Shown piece by piece: positions 26,300 through 39,900 of a stretch of 64,000 bases of DNA. The stretch is taken from NCBI RefSeq assembly GCF_035594125.1, contig NC_087151.1, forward strand, positions 14,425,001-14,489,000, read 5' to 3'. The DNA comes from Scylla paramamosain (lineage: Eukaryota; Arthropoda; Malacostraca; Decapoda; Portunidae). The position numbers and the translations under genes were made by a program. The notes under the pieces were generated by a model that was given only the letters and a program-made list of their open reading frames with translations, made no database searches and had not been told where the DNA came from. Within the stretch, counting starts at the first letter, position 1. Each line of letters begins with the position of its first letter.

Positions 26300-26811
26300 A
26301 TCTATCATCTCAAACTGTACTTCCACTTCCAACTTTAACACACTTCTCTCTCTCAAATTCTTCTTTCATCCAACTTTCCTATCCCCAATTCGTTCGTTCG
26401 TTCGTTCGTTGATGTATATATTATAAAAACATTTTCTTCTACTCTATCTTTCAAGGGATTTTCTCGCATGAGGGAATCCTATGTAAAATCTCATTAAGAA
26501 GCTATCCATAATTAATTAATTAATCCAAGACGGTGTTGGTGTTGCCTTATTCCGTGCGTTCAGTTGTGGCCAGTGTCAATAATTTACTGTGGAACATTTA
26601 ACAATGTAGTTGTAGGGAAGTTGGGCGATCGACTTCTTGAGCTATTAATACATCGTTACACTGGTGCATGATAATGAGAAGTGACGCTTAAAAGATAAAT
26701 GACGTTATTGTTTTGTCTCTCATAGGTGCACTGTACTATCTACTGTATTAGACTTGTATAGACTGTAATGAGGGACGGTCGGTAGATGTTGCTAGAACAC
26801 ACATGCACTAT

Positions 26812-27999
26812 GATTCATTATGGTAGTTAATTGCAGCAGTGAATTTGTGTGAGAGGAACCAGCTGTGGAGAGCTTAGCTGTAGAGAGGTAGTGAGGGTTG
26901 TGTCTACGTGGTCAAGTTGATGACATGGCGCGTAAGATAGATAAAACACAGAGGGATGTCTGTAGAGGAGTGGGTCACCCGGAGTCGTATACCTGGCCCA
27001 GCGGCCTCAGAAGGGGACAGATTATCTCCAATCTTCAGTGAGGTTCATATTTAGGGGTGAATCTTACCTAAGGATAAGATGGGCAGGCGTGAGGCACCTG
27101 GGGCCAGCAGGGACGGAGCCCGGAGGGACAGATCCCTTTGTACCGCCACCGAGTTAGGGCGTGACTACTCCAGGAGAGATCGGACCACAACAATGCAGAC
27201 GCAGGTGTTACTTCGTGACAGGCCTCCTTAAGACCCCAAACACGTGAGTTCCACATTTGTATTACGAGGGGTCAATTCCTCTAATTAGCATAATTCATGA
27301 TTAGTGATGCATTATGTTGATATAGTATTTAATGGTTAGTAGTGCTACACACGTTTTATGTTTATCATGTATATCTTCAGGTTTGACCGAATGTAATAAA
27401 CGATTCGTGTCACCGTGTGGGTCTGAAATCCTTTAGCTGCCTTTGGGCGGCTACATACTACATGTATGTACTTACGTGCCGTCTGTGAGCTGCATGCCTC
27501 TCTGTCCTGGCCAGCACGACAGCAAAGTGAGTTGAACCAATGTTTATGATTTTTGGAGTCGAGAAAGTATGCGGAATGCATGCCTCCATGCCAGAGACAA
27601 CCAACTTTGTTACGTGTTCTGCGTAGAGAAACACAGAATAGCTTGGAAGAGTACAGTGAAAAATAGCTGAAATCATTCATTGGCTTAGAAAGAAATATTT
27701 GAGGAAAGAGCCAAAGAATTCATTCCCTTCAAATAGATGTGTTGTGATCTAATGGAAGTGTTCAAAATATTCAGAATATTATACATCATCAGTGTCCAAT
27801 AGTACTTCACTGTTGATTATTGAAACACGACAAGATGTGAAGATTATAAGGTGAGTAGCAATCGGTTTTGGTCAAACAAAGCAAAACATTCCTTCAGTTG
27901 CATTATAAACTTTCCTCAGATATCAACAGTTTCTGTATGAGGATACTTTCTTGCCATGGACTCGAAAATTGTACGTTCCCAAACAAAATTTATAACTCT

Positions 28000-28033
<34 letters not shown>

Positions 28034-28842
28034 CAGCAGAAACAGCATTATTAATAGTAGCAGTAATGGCAGCAGCAACAGTACTAGTAGTATTAGTAGT
28101 AGTAGTAGTAGTAATTGTTGTTGTTGTTAGTGTAGGTGGTGTCGTGCAAGTATGATAGTTATCCATCCATAAAGGAAAAACATAAAGAACGATAAACAAT
28201 TACAAGTTTATAGGTGACTTTTTTATTTTTAGACAAATTATTGAGATTACTATTAATAGCATACAGAAATTAACACTAATTAAACAGTTTACATAAAAAT
28301 TAAAATTACCTTTTAAGAATATAGAAACAAATTAGTAAAAACAGTACTTTCTACAGAAACTACTAATTACAAGCATACAACTTCAGTATAAGAATAAATT
28401 AGCTTCTGAATGCAATATAAATTATTGAGAAACCGAAAGTGATGTATATATTATAAAAAACTTTTTCTTCTACTCTATCTTTCAAGGGATTTTCTCGCAT
28501 GAGGAAATCCTATGTAAAATCTCATTAAGAAGCTATCCATAATTAATTAATTAATCCAAGACGGTGTTGGTGTTGCCTTGTTCCGTGCGTTCAGTTGTGG
28601 CCAGTGTCAATAATTTACTGTGGAACATTTAACAATGTAGTTGTGGGGAAGTTGGGCGATCGACTTCTTGAGCTATTAATACATCGTTACACTGGTGCAT
28701 GATAATGAGAAGTGACGCTTAAAAGATAAATGACGTTATTGTTTTGTCTCTCATAGGTGCACTGTACTATCTACTGTATTAGACTTGTATAGACTGTAAT
28801 GAGGGACGGTCGGTAGATGTTGCTAGAACACACATGCACTAT
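26812..28842 (+). repeat. array unit C, complete and empty
   Basis: 2031 bp, the best reference unit. It carries the LTR 3' part, a (TG)n tract at about 28003-28031, an AGT-rich tract and an uninterrupted target site at about 28436-28450. Confidence 0.92.
28436..28450 (+). other. empty insertion site, unit C
   Basis: AAAGTGATGTATATA runs directly into TTATAAAAAAC. This gives the uninterrupted target for elements 1, 2 and 3. Confidence 0.9.
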
Positions 28843-30158
28843 GATTCATTATGGTAGTTAATTGCAGCAGTGAATTTGTGTGAGAGGAACCAGCTGTGGA
28901 GAGCTTAGCTGTAGAGAGGTAGTGAGGGTTGTGTCTACGTGGTCAAGTTGATGACATGGCGCGTAAGATAGATAAAACACAGAGGGATGTCTGTAGAGGA
29001 GTGGGTCACCCGGAGTCGTATACCTGGCCCAGCGGCCTCAGAAGGGGACAGATTATCCCCAATCTTCAGTGAGGTTCATATTTAGGGGTGAATCTTACCT
29101 AAGGGTAAGATGGGCAGGCGTGAGGCACCAGGGGCCAGCAGGGACGGAGCCCGGAGGGACAGATCCCTTTGTACCGCCACCGAGTTAGGGCGTGACTACT
29201 CCAGGAGAGATCGGACCACAACAATGCAGACGCAGGTGTTGCTTCGTGACAGGCCTCCTTAAGACCCCAAACACGTGAGTTCCACATTTGTTAATTCCTC
29301 TAATTAGCATAATTCATGATTAGTGATGCATTATGTTGATATAGTATTTAATGGTTAGTAGTGCTACACACGTTTTATATTTATTATGTATGTCTTCAGG
29401 TTTGACCGAATGTAATAAACGATTCGTGTCACCGTGTGGGTCTGAAATCCTTTAGCTGCCTTTGGGCGGCTACATACTACATGTATGTACTTACGTGCCG
29501 TGTTGTGATCTAATGGAAGTGTTCAAAATATTCAGAATATTATACATCATCAGTGTCCAATAGTACTTCACTGTTGATTAATGAAACATGACAAGATGTC
29601 AGACAGAGCTCTGGTACCTTCGTGACCGTGTTGACTGGCAAGGCCACGGACCTCCGTTGTGTTACACCACCACACTCGAGCTGGACACTCACACATCACA
29701 CTCACTTCAGAAGTACCTGTTACAGGTTCAGCTGTGTACCGGAGCTCTCCCTTTCCGGTGAGAGCTCGCCCGGCTGTTTACCTCACAATCCTCCTCCTCC
29801 CCATCCTTGCTCCCAGCCTCCTACATTGCCAGACCGCAGTGAGCGGACCCAAGACGTCCCCGAGAGTGACCCTCGGGGGCTAGGGTGGATCTGTCGGATC
29901 TGGCCTTAAAGGTCGCTGGGTTAGCCTCCCGCTTTACCTACCACTCACCATTTCCTTTCCCTCCCTCAGAGGAAAACTCGGATAGGGTTAGGTCGTGGGG
30001 CAGAGCCATTGCGACAGCTTTTAGCAGCTGGGTGGCTATACTGCCCTGCTTAGGCAGGCTTCTTCTTTATTTCTATCCATTTCAGCTGTGGTTTTGTGTC
30101 GGCCTCTGGCCCCTTGTAGGATTATTTCTGTGTTTTGATTACCCTCAAACAATGCACG

Positions 30159-31590
30159 ATGGCAAGAGTAAAAATAAAGACAAGTTATACCAGCCAAGAC
30201 AGAAGAATCCTGCTGCTAAGAATCCTGTCTGAAAACATCATCTACGCCACAAGAATAATCAACCTACAAGATGGCTTCGTCGTGCTTACCAGAAATGACG
30301 ATGAAATAGACAAGATCTTCCAAGACAAAATAGTACAAGACCTCAAGAAAAATGACTTCCAGCCCGTCCTACCTCCAGAATTGAAAGCAAAAAGAACAGC
30401 TATAATATTCAACACTGATGACTTCATATACAACTATACCGAGAAAGAGATGGAGGATGAACTTCTGGCCAACAATGCATGGATGAATGAGGGCATAGAC
30501 AATATATTCAAAATACCCAGAACAAAGATAATGAAAATCACCTTTAAAGAAGCTGCTGCCGCAAAAAAGGCCACTGAAAAGGGTATACTATGTTTCCACA
30601 TGAGTATTTCACCTTATACAATAAAGATAGAAGACTACATTCCACTACTGACTTGCTTAAAATGTTATGCCATAGAAGATCACACCACACCTAATTGCCC
30701 AAAATCTAAAACATTTAAAATATGCTCAGAATGCAGTTCTCCTGACCACACCTGGAGAGAATGCAGCACGAACACACAAAAGAAATGCATCAATTGCGAG
30801 GGAGAGCACAGGACATTAGCAAACAAGTGTCCTTTGAGGAAAAAAACAATAGAAGAAAAAAGACAACAAAAAAAGAACAACAACTCCAAAACATACAGCA
30901 ATGTAGCTGCAACTAACAACAACTCAGCACAGATAAACAACGCAATCACATTCCCCACACTCGAAAAAGAGACTGCCACTAAAATGATAGCGTGCATGAT
31001 GCACGCTCACCTGATTAATGCTGCAAACCCTGGTACCTACAACAGCGAATTCAATAGAGCACTGAAATTGAACAATCTCCCCCCAGTAATTCTTCCAGAC
31101 AATCCCCCTTCACTAAAAATCCTTAACCTCTCTAAAGAAGACAAAACACCCACAACACACGAGCATACACACAACAGGAACACAACAACACAAGATAACA
31201 ATAACACCACACAAGACACTGAACAAGCAAGCAACACAACACAAGAAGACATGTTACCACTAAAGAGGATATCTGGGGAAGCAATCGGCCTGCAGCTCAT
31301 TACAAAGAAAAAAGAAGGATGGCCAAAAAGTAGATCATTTAATCTAAACAATCTCAAAAAAAGGTATTGACACAGGTTTATACAAATTCAGATATCGCAA
31401 TCCCACTTATACAGATGAGGAAATTCTACTATACATTACCAACAACGATAAAGATCTAACCAACTGCTGGTGTACCACCGATGAAACACAATTTAAGAAA
31501 CTGCGTAACGGACTAATACAAGACCTCACCCCGCCTCCAAACAAAACCACTAAAACCAGCTTGAACAGGAACAGACACTCCTCTACCTAA
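30159..31590 (+). pseudogene. element 2 gag, frameshifted near its end
   Basis: It starts MARVKIK at 30159; an in-frame ATG at 30135 also exists but is not shared with element 1. The frame is open to a stop at 31368. Zinc knuckles are CLKCYAIEDHTTPNC, CSECSSPDHTWREC and CINCEGEHRTLANKC. One extra A in the run at about 31355-31361 shifts the frame. The remaining C-terminal block, homologous to the end of gag in element 1, continues in the +1 frame to TAA at 31588-31590. Apart from that base the sequence is well preserved, which suggests a fairly young inactivation. Confidence 0.88.
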
Positions 31591-31715
31591 AGATAGTACA
31601 GAAAGCAAAACCGTCAACACAAAACAACACTAAAATAACACAACTTACACAGGCAGAAGGAAGACAGAGACACCCAAACACGTACACCTCGACACATACC
31701 AATAACACGAGCATT

Positions 31716-34485
31716 ATGAATACACTCACGATATTACAACACAACGTAGCACACTGGGAACCAAACAAACACGTGCTTTCAAACACCTACAGAGAAATAA
31801 ATCCAGACATAATACTTATAAACAGCCATGGTCTAACAGACAACAAAACACTACACTTGCACACTTACACGACATACACAACCAACACAAACAACGAACT
31901 ACATGACGGTAGTGCAGTGCTAATAAAAACCAATATCAAACACAAAATAACCAATGATTTTGACACAGACATTCTCCAAGTAACAGTGGACACTTCAACT
32001 GGCCCTGTTCACATAGCCACCACATATCTGCCTCCACGCAGACCCTTTCTTCCAATCACTGACTTCCATAAACTCGCATCTAACTCTGAACCAACATACA
32101 TACTCGGTGATCTAAATGCTAAACACCCAAGCCTCAACAACAACACTACAAACACAGTAGGGAGAGGCACAGAAATGTTTATTAACACAAACAAACTAAT
32201 ACATCTTGGCCCAAACTTTCCAACATACATCAGCCATAATTCACAGACAACACCAGACATCATTCTCACCAACCAACACACACACCACAACTACACTATC
32301 ACACAAGGACCTACTACAGCATCAGATCACCTACCAGTGATATTTCAAATTACTACGTCCCCCATCACTACACCAATAGCTCCAAGGCCACATTACTCAA
32401 AAGCTGACTGGGATGCATTTAAAATAAAAATTGATAACAATATAACTGAAATAAATAGAAATCACCTTACCAAAGAAGAAATCGATAGACACATTAATAC
32501 ATGGTACAAGGTAGTGACATATGCAATATCAACACACATACCCATGAAGAACAACAAAACCATCTTTAAACCCATAACGAATCCAACAATAAAACAGATT
32601 CAATGGCTTCTAAAACAGTACATAAACGAAGCAAGAGAGACGGGCTGGAGCCTCGAGAAATACCGTTTATATAATAGACTGAAAACCACACTTAAAGAAG
32701 AATGCAAAATGCAATACACACAAAACTGGGAAGACGCAATACAGGAACTGGAGAACATTTATAAAGACAGCAAAGACTTCTGGAACAAATTTAAAAGACT
32801 GAAGGGAAAGGAAAACACACACTCATCCTTTTTAGTACACAAGAACACCAAAATATACAATGAGAAACACAAAGAAAGAATATTCAGGAATTACTGGGAA
32901 AACATACTCACCATAAACCCTGAGGAAAATGCTCAATTCGACCAAGACCACGAAACTGAAATAAACAGATATATCGCTGACAATCTCAACACAATCACTC
33001 CCTACAATAACTCAGACCTCAACAGACTAAGTAACGAACATTACATTACCTCAGAAATCACTGTAGAAGAAGTTATAAGTACTATAAAGTCCTTTAAAAA
33101 CACCACCCCAGGTAAAAGTCACATTAATAAAACCGTCCTCCTCAATTTACCCGAGTCAGCCCTAAAAATTCTCACTTTCATCTTTAACCACACTTTCTCT
33201 GCTGGCTACTTCCCCCAGCCATTTAAGGGGGCACTTATCAAACTAATACCAAAGACAAACAAACCCTCTTCTGACCCCACAAACTACAGACCTATATCCT
33301 TGTTAGAAGTACCTGGAAAAATATTGGAGAAAATCATTAACAAAAGATTAAGAACACACTTAGAGTTTAACGAAATACTACCACCAACTCAACATGGCTT
33401 TAGATCTAACAGAGGAACTGACACAGCCCTTGCCCTTACATCTGAGAAAATAGCACATGCAGCAGGAAACAATATGAGGTGTTGTCTTGTCATGAGAGAC
33501 GTCTCCAAGGCTTTTGATAAAGTCTGGCATTATGGCCTTTAATACAAACTTAACAACATAAGACTCCCACTAATTTTATCTAAAATATTATGCAATTTTC
33601 TAGACAATAGAACAGCACAAATAGCACTTACCAATATAACTGGCCCCCCCTTCCCAATTAATAGTGGAGTTCCACAAGGCAGTTCTATCTCCCCCACTCT
33701 GTATGCACTTTACACTCACGATTTACCAGCAGCTGCACCAGGATGCTTAAACATAACCTACGCTGACGATATAACACAAATAATTACTTACCCTGGCAAA
33801 TCGAAAAACATGCTAACAAAGAAAGTAGAAAACGAAATCACAAAAATAAATAACTACGAAAAGAAGTGGAAAATAAAAACAAATACTAACAAATTCACCA
33901 TAATACCAATAGCCATGCGAGACCCACCCCCAATCACTATTAATGAATCAGTTATCCCATACTCCAAGGAGGGTACTATACTAGGAATAAAAATTAGTAA
34001 CAGAGGAATACGCAGCCACATAACCCAAAGAAAAAATACAGCTTCAATAGCACTAGCCCAACTCAGAAGATTCTACAAACTAAAAACAAGAATTAAGACA
34101 CATAATCAAAGCATGCATCATTCCCAAACTAACTTACCCCTCATATCCACTCAATGCTTCCACAAAAACAGCCATGCAATCATTACAACATGTTCAAAAC
34201 AAAGCTCTACAGTTTGCTTTTTCAGAAAGTTATCCTTACACCAAAACTATAGAGGAGATGCACATCGCCTCCAGACTAAAACCAATCAACATTACCCTTT
34301 ACAACAGAGGTAATACAACAAAAGGAAAAATGATTAATGAACTGAATGATGTACACTACATCGAACTCATGACTTCTGACAATGAAAACCCAAAAAACCA
34401 CCAATGGTTCAGAAGACCTCACGTAACACTCAACAAAGAACCACCAGAGCCCATCTACACACAAGCAGACCTATTGAACGTCTAA
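31716..34485 (+). pseudogene. element 2 EN-RT ORF, one stop and one frameshift
   Basis: It starts ATG at 31716 (MNTLTILQHNVAHW), 125 bp after the shifted gag stop. Endonuclease motifs GDLNAKHP and SDHLPV and RT motifs NYRPISLLEVPGK, HGFRSNRGTDTA and RDVSKAFDKVW are present. An in-frame TAA at 33540-33542 replaces the Lys codon seen in element 1. The frame then continues through SGVPQGSSISP and YADDITQ. A second break near 34100 shifts the last part, which resumes from about 34105 (ALQFAFSESYPYTKTIEEMH) to 34485. All domains are present but the protein cannot be made whole. Confidence 0.88.
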
Positions 34486-34784
34486 CACTATACTTACCTC
34501 AGAAACTTCCACTTACCTTCACCTTCACATCTACCTCCAGCAAGCATTGAAACACTTACCTTAAGTCGACCACCAAGTAAACTCCATGTTTATAACCTGA
34601 AAAAGAAAAAACAATATAAATACATGTACAAGTAAATACATAGTAATTTACAAGCAAAGTATCTTCAGAAAAAAACAAAGTAATACTTACATGCTACCAT
34701 ACTTACCTTAGCCCACACAAAACTAACACTTAAGAGTATGCCTGCAAAGTAATCAACAAGTTAATAAAGTAAAAAGAACAGCAA

Positions 34785-34799
34785 GACGGTTAGCCCGTC
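34785..34799 (+). other. conserved 3' UTR hairpin of element 2
   Basis: GACGG-TTAGC-CCGTC, about 109 bp before the element end. The stem is identical to that of element 1 while the loop differs. Confidence 0.55.
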
Positions 34800-36482
34800 T
34801 ACTTTTTAACTCCTACTATATTTCATCCTTCCCCCAACTTCCCACTTCCACTTTTCATCCTTCTTTCACCCAACCTATTCTATCCCCCCTTAAAAAAAAA
34901 AAAAAAAAGTGATGTATATATTATAAAAACTTTTTTCTTCTACTCTATCTTTCAAGGGATTTTCTCGCATGAGGAAATCCTATGTAAAATCTCATTAAGA
35001 AGCTATCCATAATTAATTAATTAATCCAAGACGGTGTTGGTGTTGCCTTGTTCCGTGCGTTCAGTTGTGGCCAGTGTCAATAATTTACTGTGGAACATTT
35101 AACAATGTAGTTGTGGGGAAGTTGGGCGATCGACTTCTTGAGCTATTAATACATCGTTACACTGGTGCATGATAATGAGAAGTGACGCTTAAAAGATAAA
35201 TGACGTTATTGTTTTGTCTCTCATAGGTGCACTGTACTATCTACTGTATTAGACTTGTATAGACTGTAATGAGGGACGGTCGGTAGATGTTGCTAGAACA
35301 CACATGCACTATGATTCATTATAGTAGTTAATTGCAGTAGTGAATTTGTGTGAGAGGAACCAGCTGTGGAGAGCTTAGCTATAGAGAGGTAGTGAGGGTT
35401 GTGTCTACGTGGTCAAGTTGATGACATGGCGCGTAGGATAGATAAAACACAGAGGGATGTCTGTAGAGGAGTGGGTCACCCGGAGTCGTATACCTGGCCC
35501 AGCGGCCTCAGAAGGGGACAGATTATCCCCAATCTTCAGTGAGGTTCATATTTAGGGGTGAATCTTACCTAAGGGTAAGATGGGCAGGCGTGAGGCACCG
35601 GGGGCCAGCAGGGACGGAGCCCGGAGGGACAGATCCCTTTGTACCGCCACCGAGTTAGGGCGTGACTACTCCAGGAGAGATCGGACCACAACAATGCAGA
35701 CGCAGGTGTTGCTTCGTGACAGGCCTCCTTAAGACCCCAAACACGTGAGTTCCACATTTGTCAATTCCTCTAATTAGCATAATTCATGATTAGTGATGCA
35801 TTATGTTGATATAGTATTTAATGGTTAGTAGTGCTACGCACGTTTTATGTTTATTATGTATGTCTTCAGGTTTGACCGAATGTAATAAACGATTCGTGTC
35901 ACCGTGTGGGTCTGAAATCCTTTAGCTGCCTTTGGGTGGCTACATACTACATGTATGTACTTACGTGCCGTCTGTGAGCTGCATGCCTCTCTGTCCTGGC
36001 CAGCACGACAGCAAAGTGAGTTGAACCAATGTTTATGAGTTTTGGAGTCGAGAAAGTATGCGGAATGCATGCCTCCATGCCAGAGACAACCAACTTTGTT
36101 ACGTGTTCTGCGTAGAGAAACACAGAATAGCTTGGAAGAGTACAGTGAAAAATAGCTGAAATCATTCATTGGCTTAGAAAGAAATATTTGAGGAAAAAGC
36201 CAAAGAATTCATTCCCTTCAAATAGATGTGTTGTGATCTAATGGAAGTGTTCAAAATATTCAGAATATTATACATCATCAGTGTCCAATAGTACTTCACT
36301 GTTGATTAATGAAACACGACAAGATGTGAAGATTATAAGGTGAGTAGCAATAGGTTTTGGTCAAACAAAGCAAAACATTCCTTCAGTTGCATTATAAACT
36401 TTCCTCAGATATCAACAGTTTCTGTATGAGGATACTTTTTTGCCATGGACTCGAAAATTGTACGTTCCCAAACAAAATTTAT

Positions 36483-36558
<76 letters not shown>

Positions 36559-36970
36559 CAGCAGAAACAGCATTATTAATAGTAGTAGTAATGGCAGCAG
36601 CAACAGTACTAGTAGTATTATTAGTAGTAGTAGTAGTAATTGTTGTTGTTGTTAGTGTAAGTGGTATCGTGCAAGTACGATAGTTATCCATCCATAAAGG
36701 AAAAACATAAAGAACGATAAACAATTACAAGTTTATAGGTGTCTTTTTTATTTTTAGACAAATTATTGAGATTACTATTAATAGCTTACAGAAATTAACA
36801 CCAATTAAACAGTTTACATAAAAATTTAAATTACCTTTTAAGAATAAGAAACAAATTAGTAAAAACAGTACTTTCTACAGAAACTACTAATTACAAGCAT
36901 ACAACTTCAGTATAAGAATAAATTAGCTTCTGAATGCAATATAAATCATTGAGAAATCGAAAGTGATGTA

Positions 36971-39900
36971 GCACAACCACCGTGTCAACCAGCACAGAAA
37001 ACTGTACAAAAGGCGCCCCAACCCCAACAACCTAAGACTCCTACAGGATGTGGTGGCCCGCGCACGGCAGGTATCCCTGAGGGCCAGAGAGGCTAAGTGG
37101 CTGGAGTGGTGCGCCACTTTTAGCCACCACACGTCTCTAGGCCAGCTGTGGAGGAGCGTGAGGACAGCCTCCGGCGCTGCCCCGCCCCGCCCGCCCGCCC
37201 ACCCGCACCCGCAGCAGGAGGCAGAGAGGCTTGCCACCATGTTCACCACGCGGAGCTCCAGTGACCAGCTTCCTCCCCAGACACAACGCATCCAGCAGCA
37301 GCTCCGACCACACCGCGACGAGGCTGTCAGGGAGGCGATGGAGGAAGCCGACGTGACTGACCAGCCCTTCTCCCTTCAAGAGCTGGAGCGGGCTAGGAGG
37401 AGAGGCCGCGACACGGCAGCGGGGGCGGACGGCGTGCCATACTCCATGTTGGCGCACGCTGGGCCGGCTGGGGACGCCGCGCTGTTGGCCACCATCAACG
37501 CCTCATGGATGGCGGGCTGTCTGCCGTCCGCGTGGAAGGAAGCCGACATTCAGCCGATTCCAAAGCCGAGGGAGCCCACCAAGATCAGACCCATCTCTCT
37601 CCTCAGCTGCACGGCCAAAACGGCTGAGAGGATGGTGCTCGCGCGGCTACAGTGGCGCGTGGGGCCCTCTCACCCACATGTGTTCGGCTACACCCGCGGA
37701 GTGAGCACGGCAGACAGCATCCTCGCCCTGCTGACCCAAATTGACCACCGCCCCGCCGTCATCGTCTTCATCGACCTCGAGAAGGCGTTCGAGCTAGCCA
37801 GCCCTCACGCCATCCTCGACGCACTCGTGCGGAAAGGGGTGCGAGGAAGGCTGCTGGCCTGGCTCCGCGACTACCTGCAGCGCCGCCGCGCCAGGGTTAG
37901 GTTCCAGGGCCTGAGGTCGACCTTCAAGGTACTTGAGAACGGGACGCCCCAGGGCGGCATCCTCAGCCCTCTACTGTTCAACCTGCTGATGGAACAGCTA
38001 GTGGCACTGCCTTTCCACGCTGGCACCGTCCTGCTGAGCTACGCCGATGACCTCGCCCTCGTCGTCACCGGAAGGGGCAACAAGCTCAGGAGGACGCAGC
38101 AGGCACTCGACCTCATCAGCGGGAAATGCCAGGACCTGGGGCTCAAGATCTCGGCAGAGAAGTCCCGGGCCATGATGGTAAAGGCGGCAGACCCAACCTG
38201 GCAGCTCCGCGTCCAGGGAGTTGAGCTGGCATGGACCAACTCCTACCAGTACCTCGGTGTGTGGGTGGACAAGCGGCTGTCCTTCACAGCCCACGCCGCC
38301 TACCTGAGGGAGAGGACGCAGTCTAGGCTGAACGTGATGCGGGCCATGACGCGAATCAGCGCGGGCGCCACTTTTTCCGTCCTGCGCCAGTACTACGTGC
38401 ACGCTGTTCGCTCGCTGGTGGATTACAGCGCCCCCGTCCTCATAGCACTCTCTCCAAACCAGCAGGAGCGGATCGAGGTGCTACAAAACACCGCAATGAG
38501 GACCATGCTGGGGGCACCGAGGTGGTCCAGCGCATGCGTCATGCAGAGCGAGACCAGACTGGTACCCCTCACCACCAGGGTACAGCAGATCACGGCCTGC
38601 CGCGTAGCGAGGGTGCTGCAGCGTGACGCGGAGGGAGTGACACAGAGGAGACTAAGGCTGGCGGGGACGCAGGGCGCCGAATCTCTCCGCCGCAACCCGT
38701 GGCTGCTGCAGTGCACGCTGGCTACCCACAACCTGGCTCGCATGGAGAACTGGCCACAGGCGGACCTCCCTGCCCCCACCTTCCGCGCCCCACCCCCGTG
38801 GGAGCCACCCGCGGCAGAGTTCTCCGCCACACAGCTGCCCGCCAGCAAGGCGCTCTGCGCCGTGGAGGAGATGCGGCAGCACGCCTTCATGGCCATGGCG
38901 CAGGTCACCGAGCCAGACAGTGTTGTGTACTACACCGACGGCTCGGCTGACCCTGACAGCGGAAGGACGGGCGCTGCTGCCATCACCAGAGGGGCCGAGG
39001 TGTGTGAGAGGACTCCCGACCACTGCTCCACCCTGCAGACAGAACTGGTGGCCATCCTGCTGGCCCTGGAGCACGCTCAACACCGGCGGGAGCGCACCGT
39101 GGTGCTCCACACCGACTCCAGAACGGGGCTACAGGCTCTACAACAGCCGTATCCCAGCGACAACGTGGGCCTCGTCACCGCCATCCTGGGTAGCCTCCAG
39201 AGCCTCGCCGCGCAGGGGCGGCGGGTGAGGCTCAACTGGATACCCAGCCACGTGGGAGTACGAGGCAACGAGGCTGCTGACGCAGCCGCCAAGAGAGCTG
39301 CTAGTGGCCCCCAGGTGACAAGGCATGTGCCGCCCAGCCTGAGCCAAGTGAGGGCGCGAGCCAGGCTCGCCGCAACCAAGCGCGCCCGCCACACGCACCG
39401 GCAGCTGGAAACAAGGAAGAGACAGGCAGCTTGGTACGCCTCCGCCACTGGCTACCAGTCGTTGGACGCCTCCCAGCAGCAGCCCAGAGCAGACGGCGTG
39501 TTGCTGCAACGCGTAAGGCTGGGCTACTGCACCAGGGAACAGCTGTACAACGACTTTCGGGGGCAGGAGTGCGACCACTGCGGGAGGCACAGCCGCCACC
39601 CGCTAGTGCACTACCTACTGTCCTGTCCGGCCACCGCCGCCCTCAGACCAACGCCGCCACCACCGGCCCATCCTGTAGGCGGTGATCTCCTCAGCAGCCG
39701 CGAGGCCAGGGCTGCCCTCATCGTCCGCCACACGCCCACAGACCTGATGCTGCGAGTTCTCAGGGCAGCGCCCCCGCCCCGCTGAACAGGTCGCAGCTCC
39801 TTTCCTGACCGGCGAGCAGCACTCCTCGCCGCGCCACCGCACCGCCCACCACCGGAACCCAAGACTCCCCCACCTGCGGGCTGGTGCCCGCTTTGTGTAT

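Larger units (their letters stand above)
20898..26409 (+). mobile_element. element 1: full-length Jockey-like non-LTR retrotransposon
   Basis: 5512 bp flanked by a perfect 12-bp duplication, TGATGTATATAT (20886-20897 and 26410-26421), confirmed by the empty sites in units A and C. It starts CAGTCAGTCATCGCGACTG. The order is a 5' UTR of about 684 bp, gag with three zinc knuckles (21582-23069), an EN-RT ORF (23063-25864), a 3' UTR and a (TTCG)n tail at 26389-26409. There is no RNase H. Gag with CCHC knuckles plus EN-RT points to the Jockey group. The composition is A-rich on the + strand, unlike the GC-rich element 3. The exact clade is uncertain. Confidence 0.9.
19254..26811 (+). repeat. array unit B, interrupted by element 1
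   Basis: About 2034 bp of unit sequence plus element 1 (20898-26409) and its 12-bp target duplication. Confidence 0.9.
29600..34908 (+). mobile_element. element 2: Jockey-like relative of element 1, inactivated
   Basis: 5309 bp with the same order as element 1: 5' UTR, gag, EN-RT ORF, 3' UTR, ending in a run of about 17 A. It starts CAGACAGAGC, and like element 1 begins with CAG, so the 5' end looks complete. The right junction is at the shared target (GTGATGTATATA from 34909). The left junction is at a different GATGT (29595-29599), about 607 bp upstream in the unit, so there is a target-site deletion and no normal duplication. The ORFs are broken by two frameshifts and a stop codon. Confidence 0.88.
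28843..35312 (+). repeat. array unit D, two deletions and element 2
   Basis: Only about 1161 bp of unit sequence remain. About 258 bp are missing at 29500/29501 (compare 27482-27739 in unit C). A further about 607 bp are missing at the left junction of element 2 (compare 27834-28440). Confidence 0.88.

Noticed and set aside
38423..39599. several antisense open frames inside element 3
   Set aside because: Shadows of the GC-rich RT-RNase H gene, where stop codons are rare in all frames.
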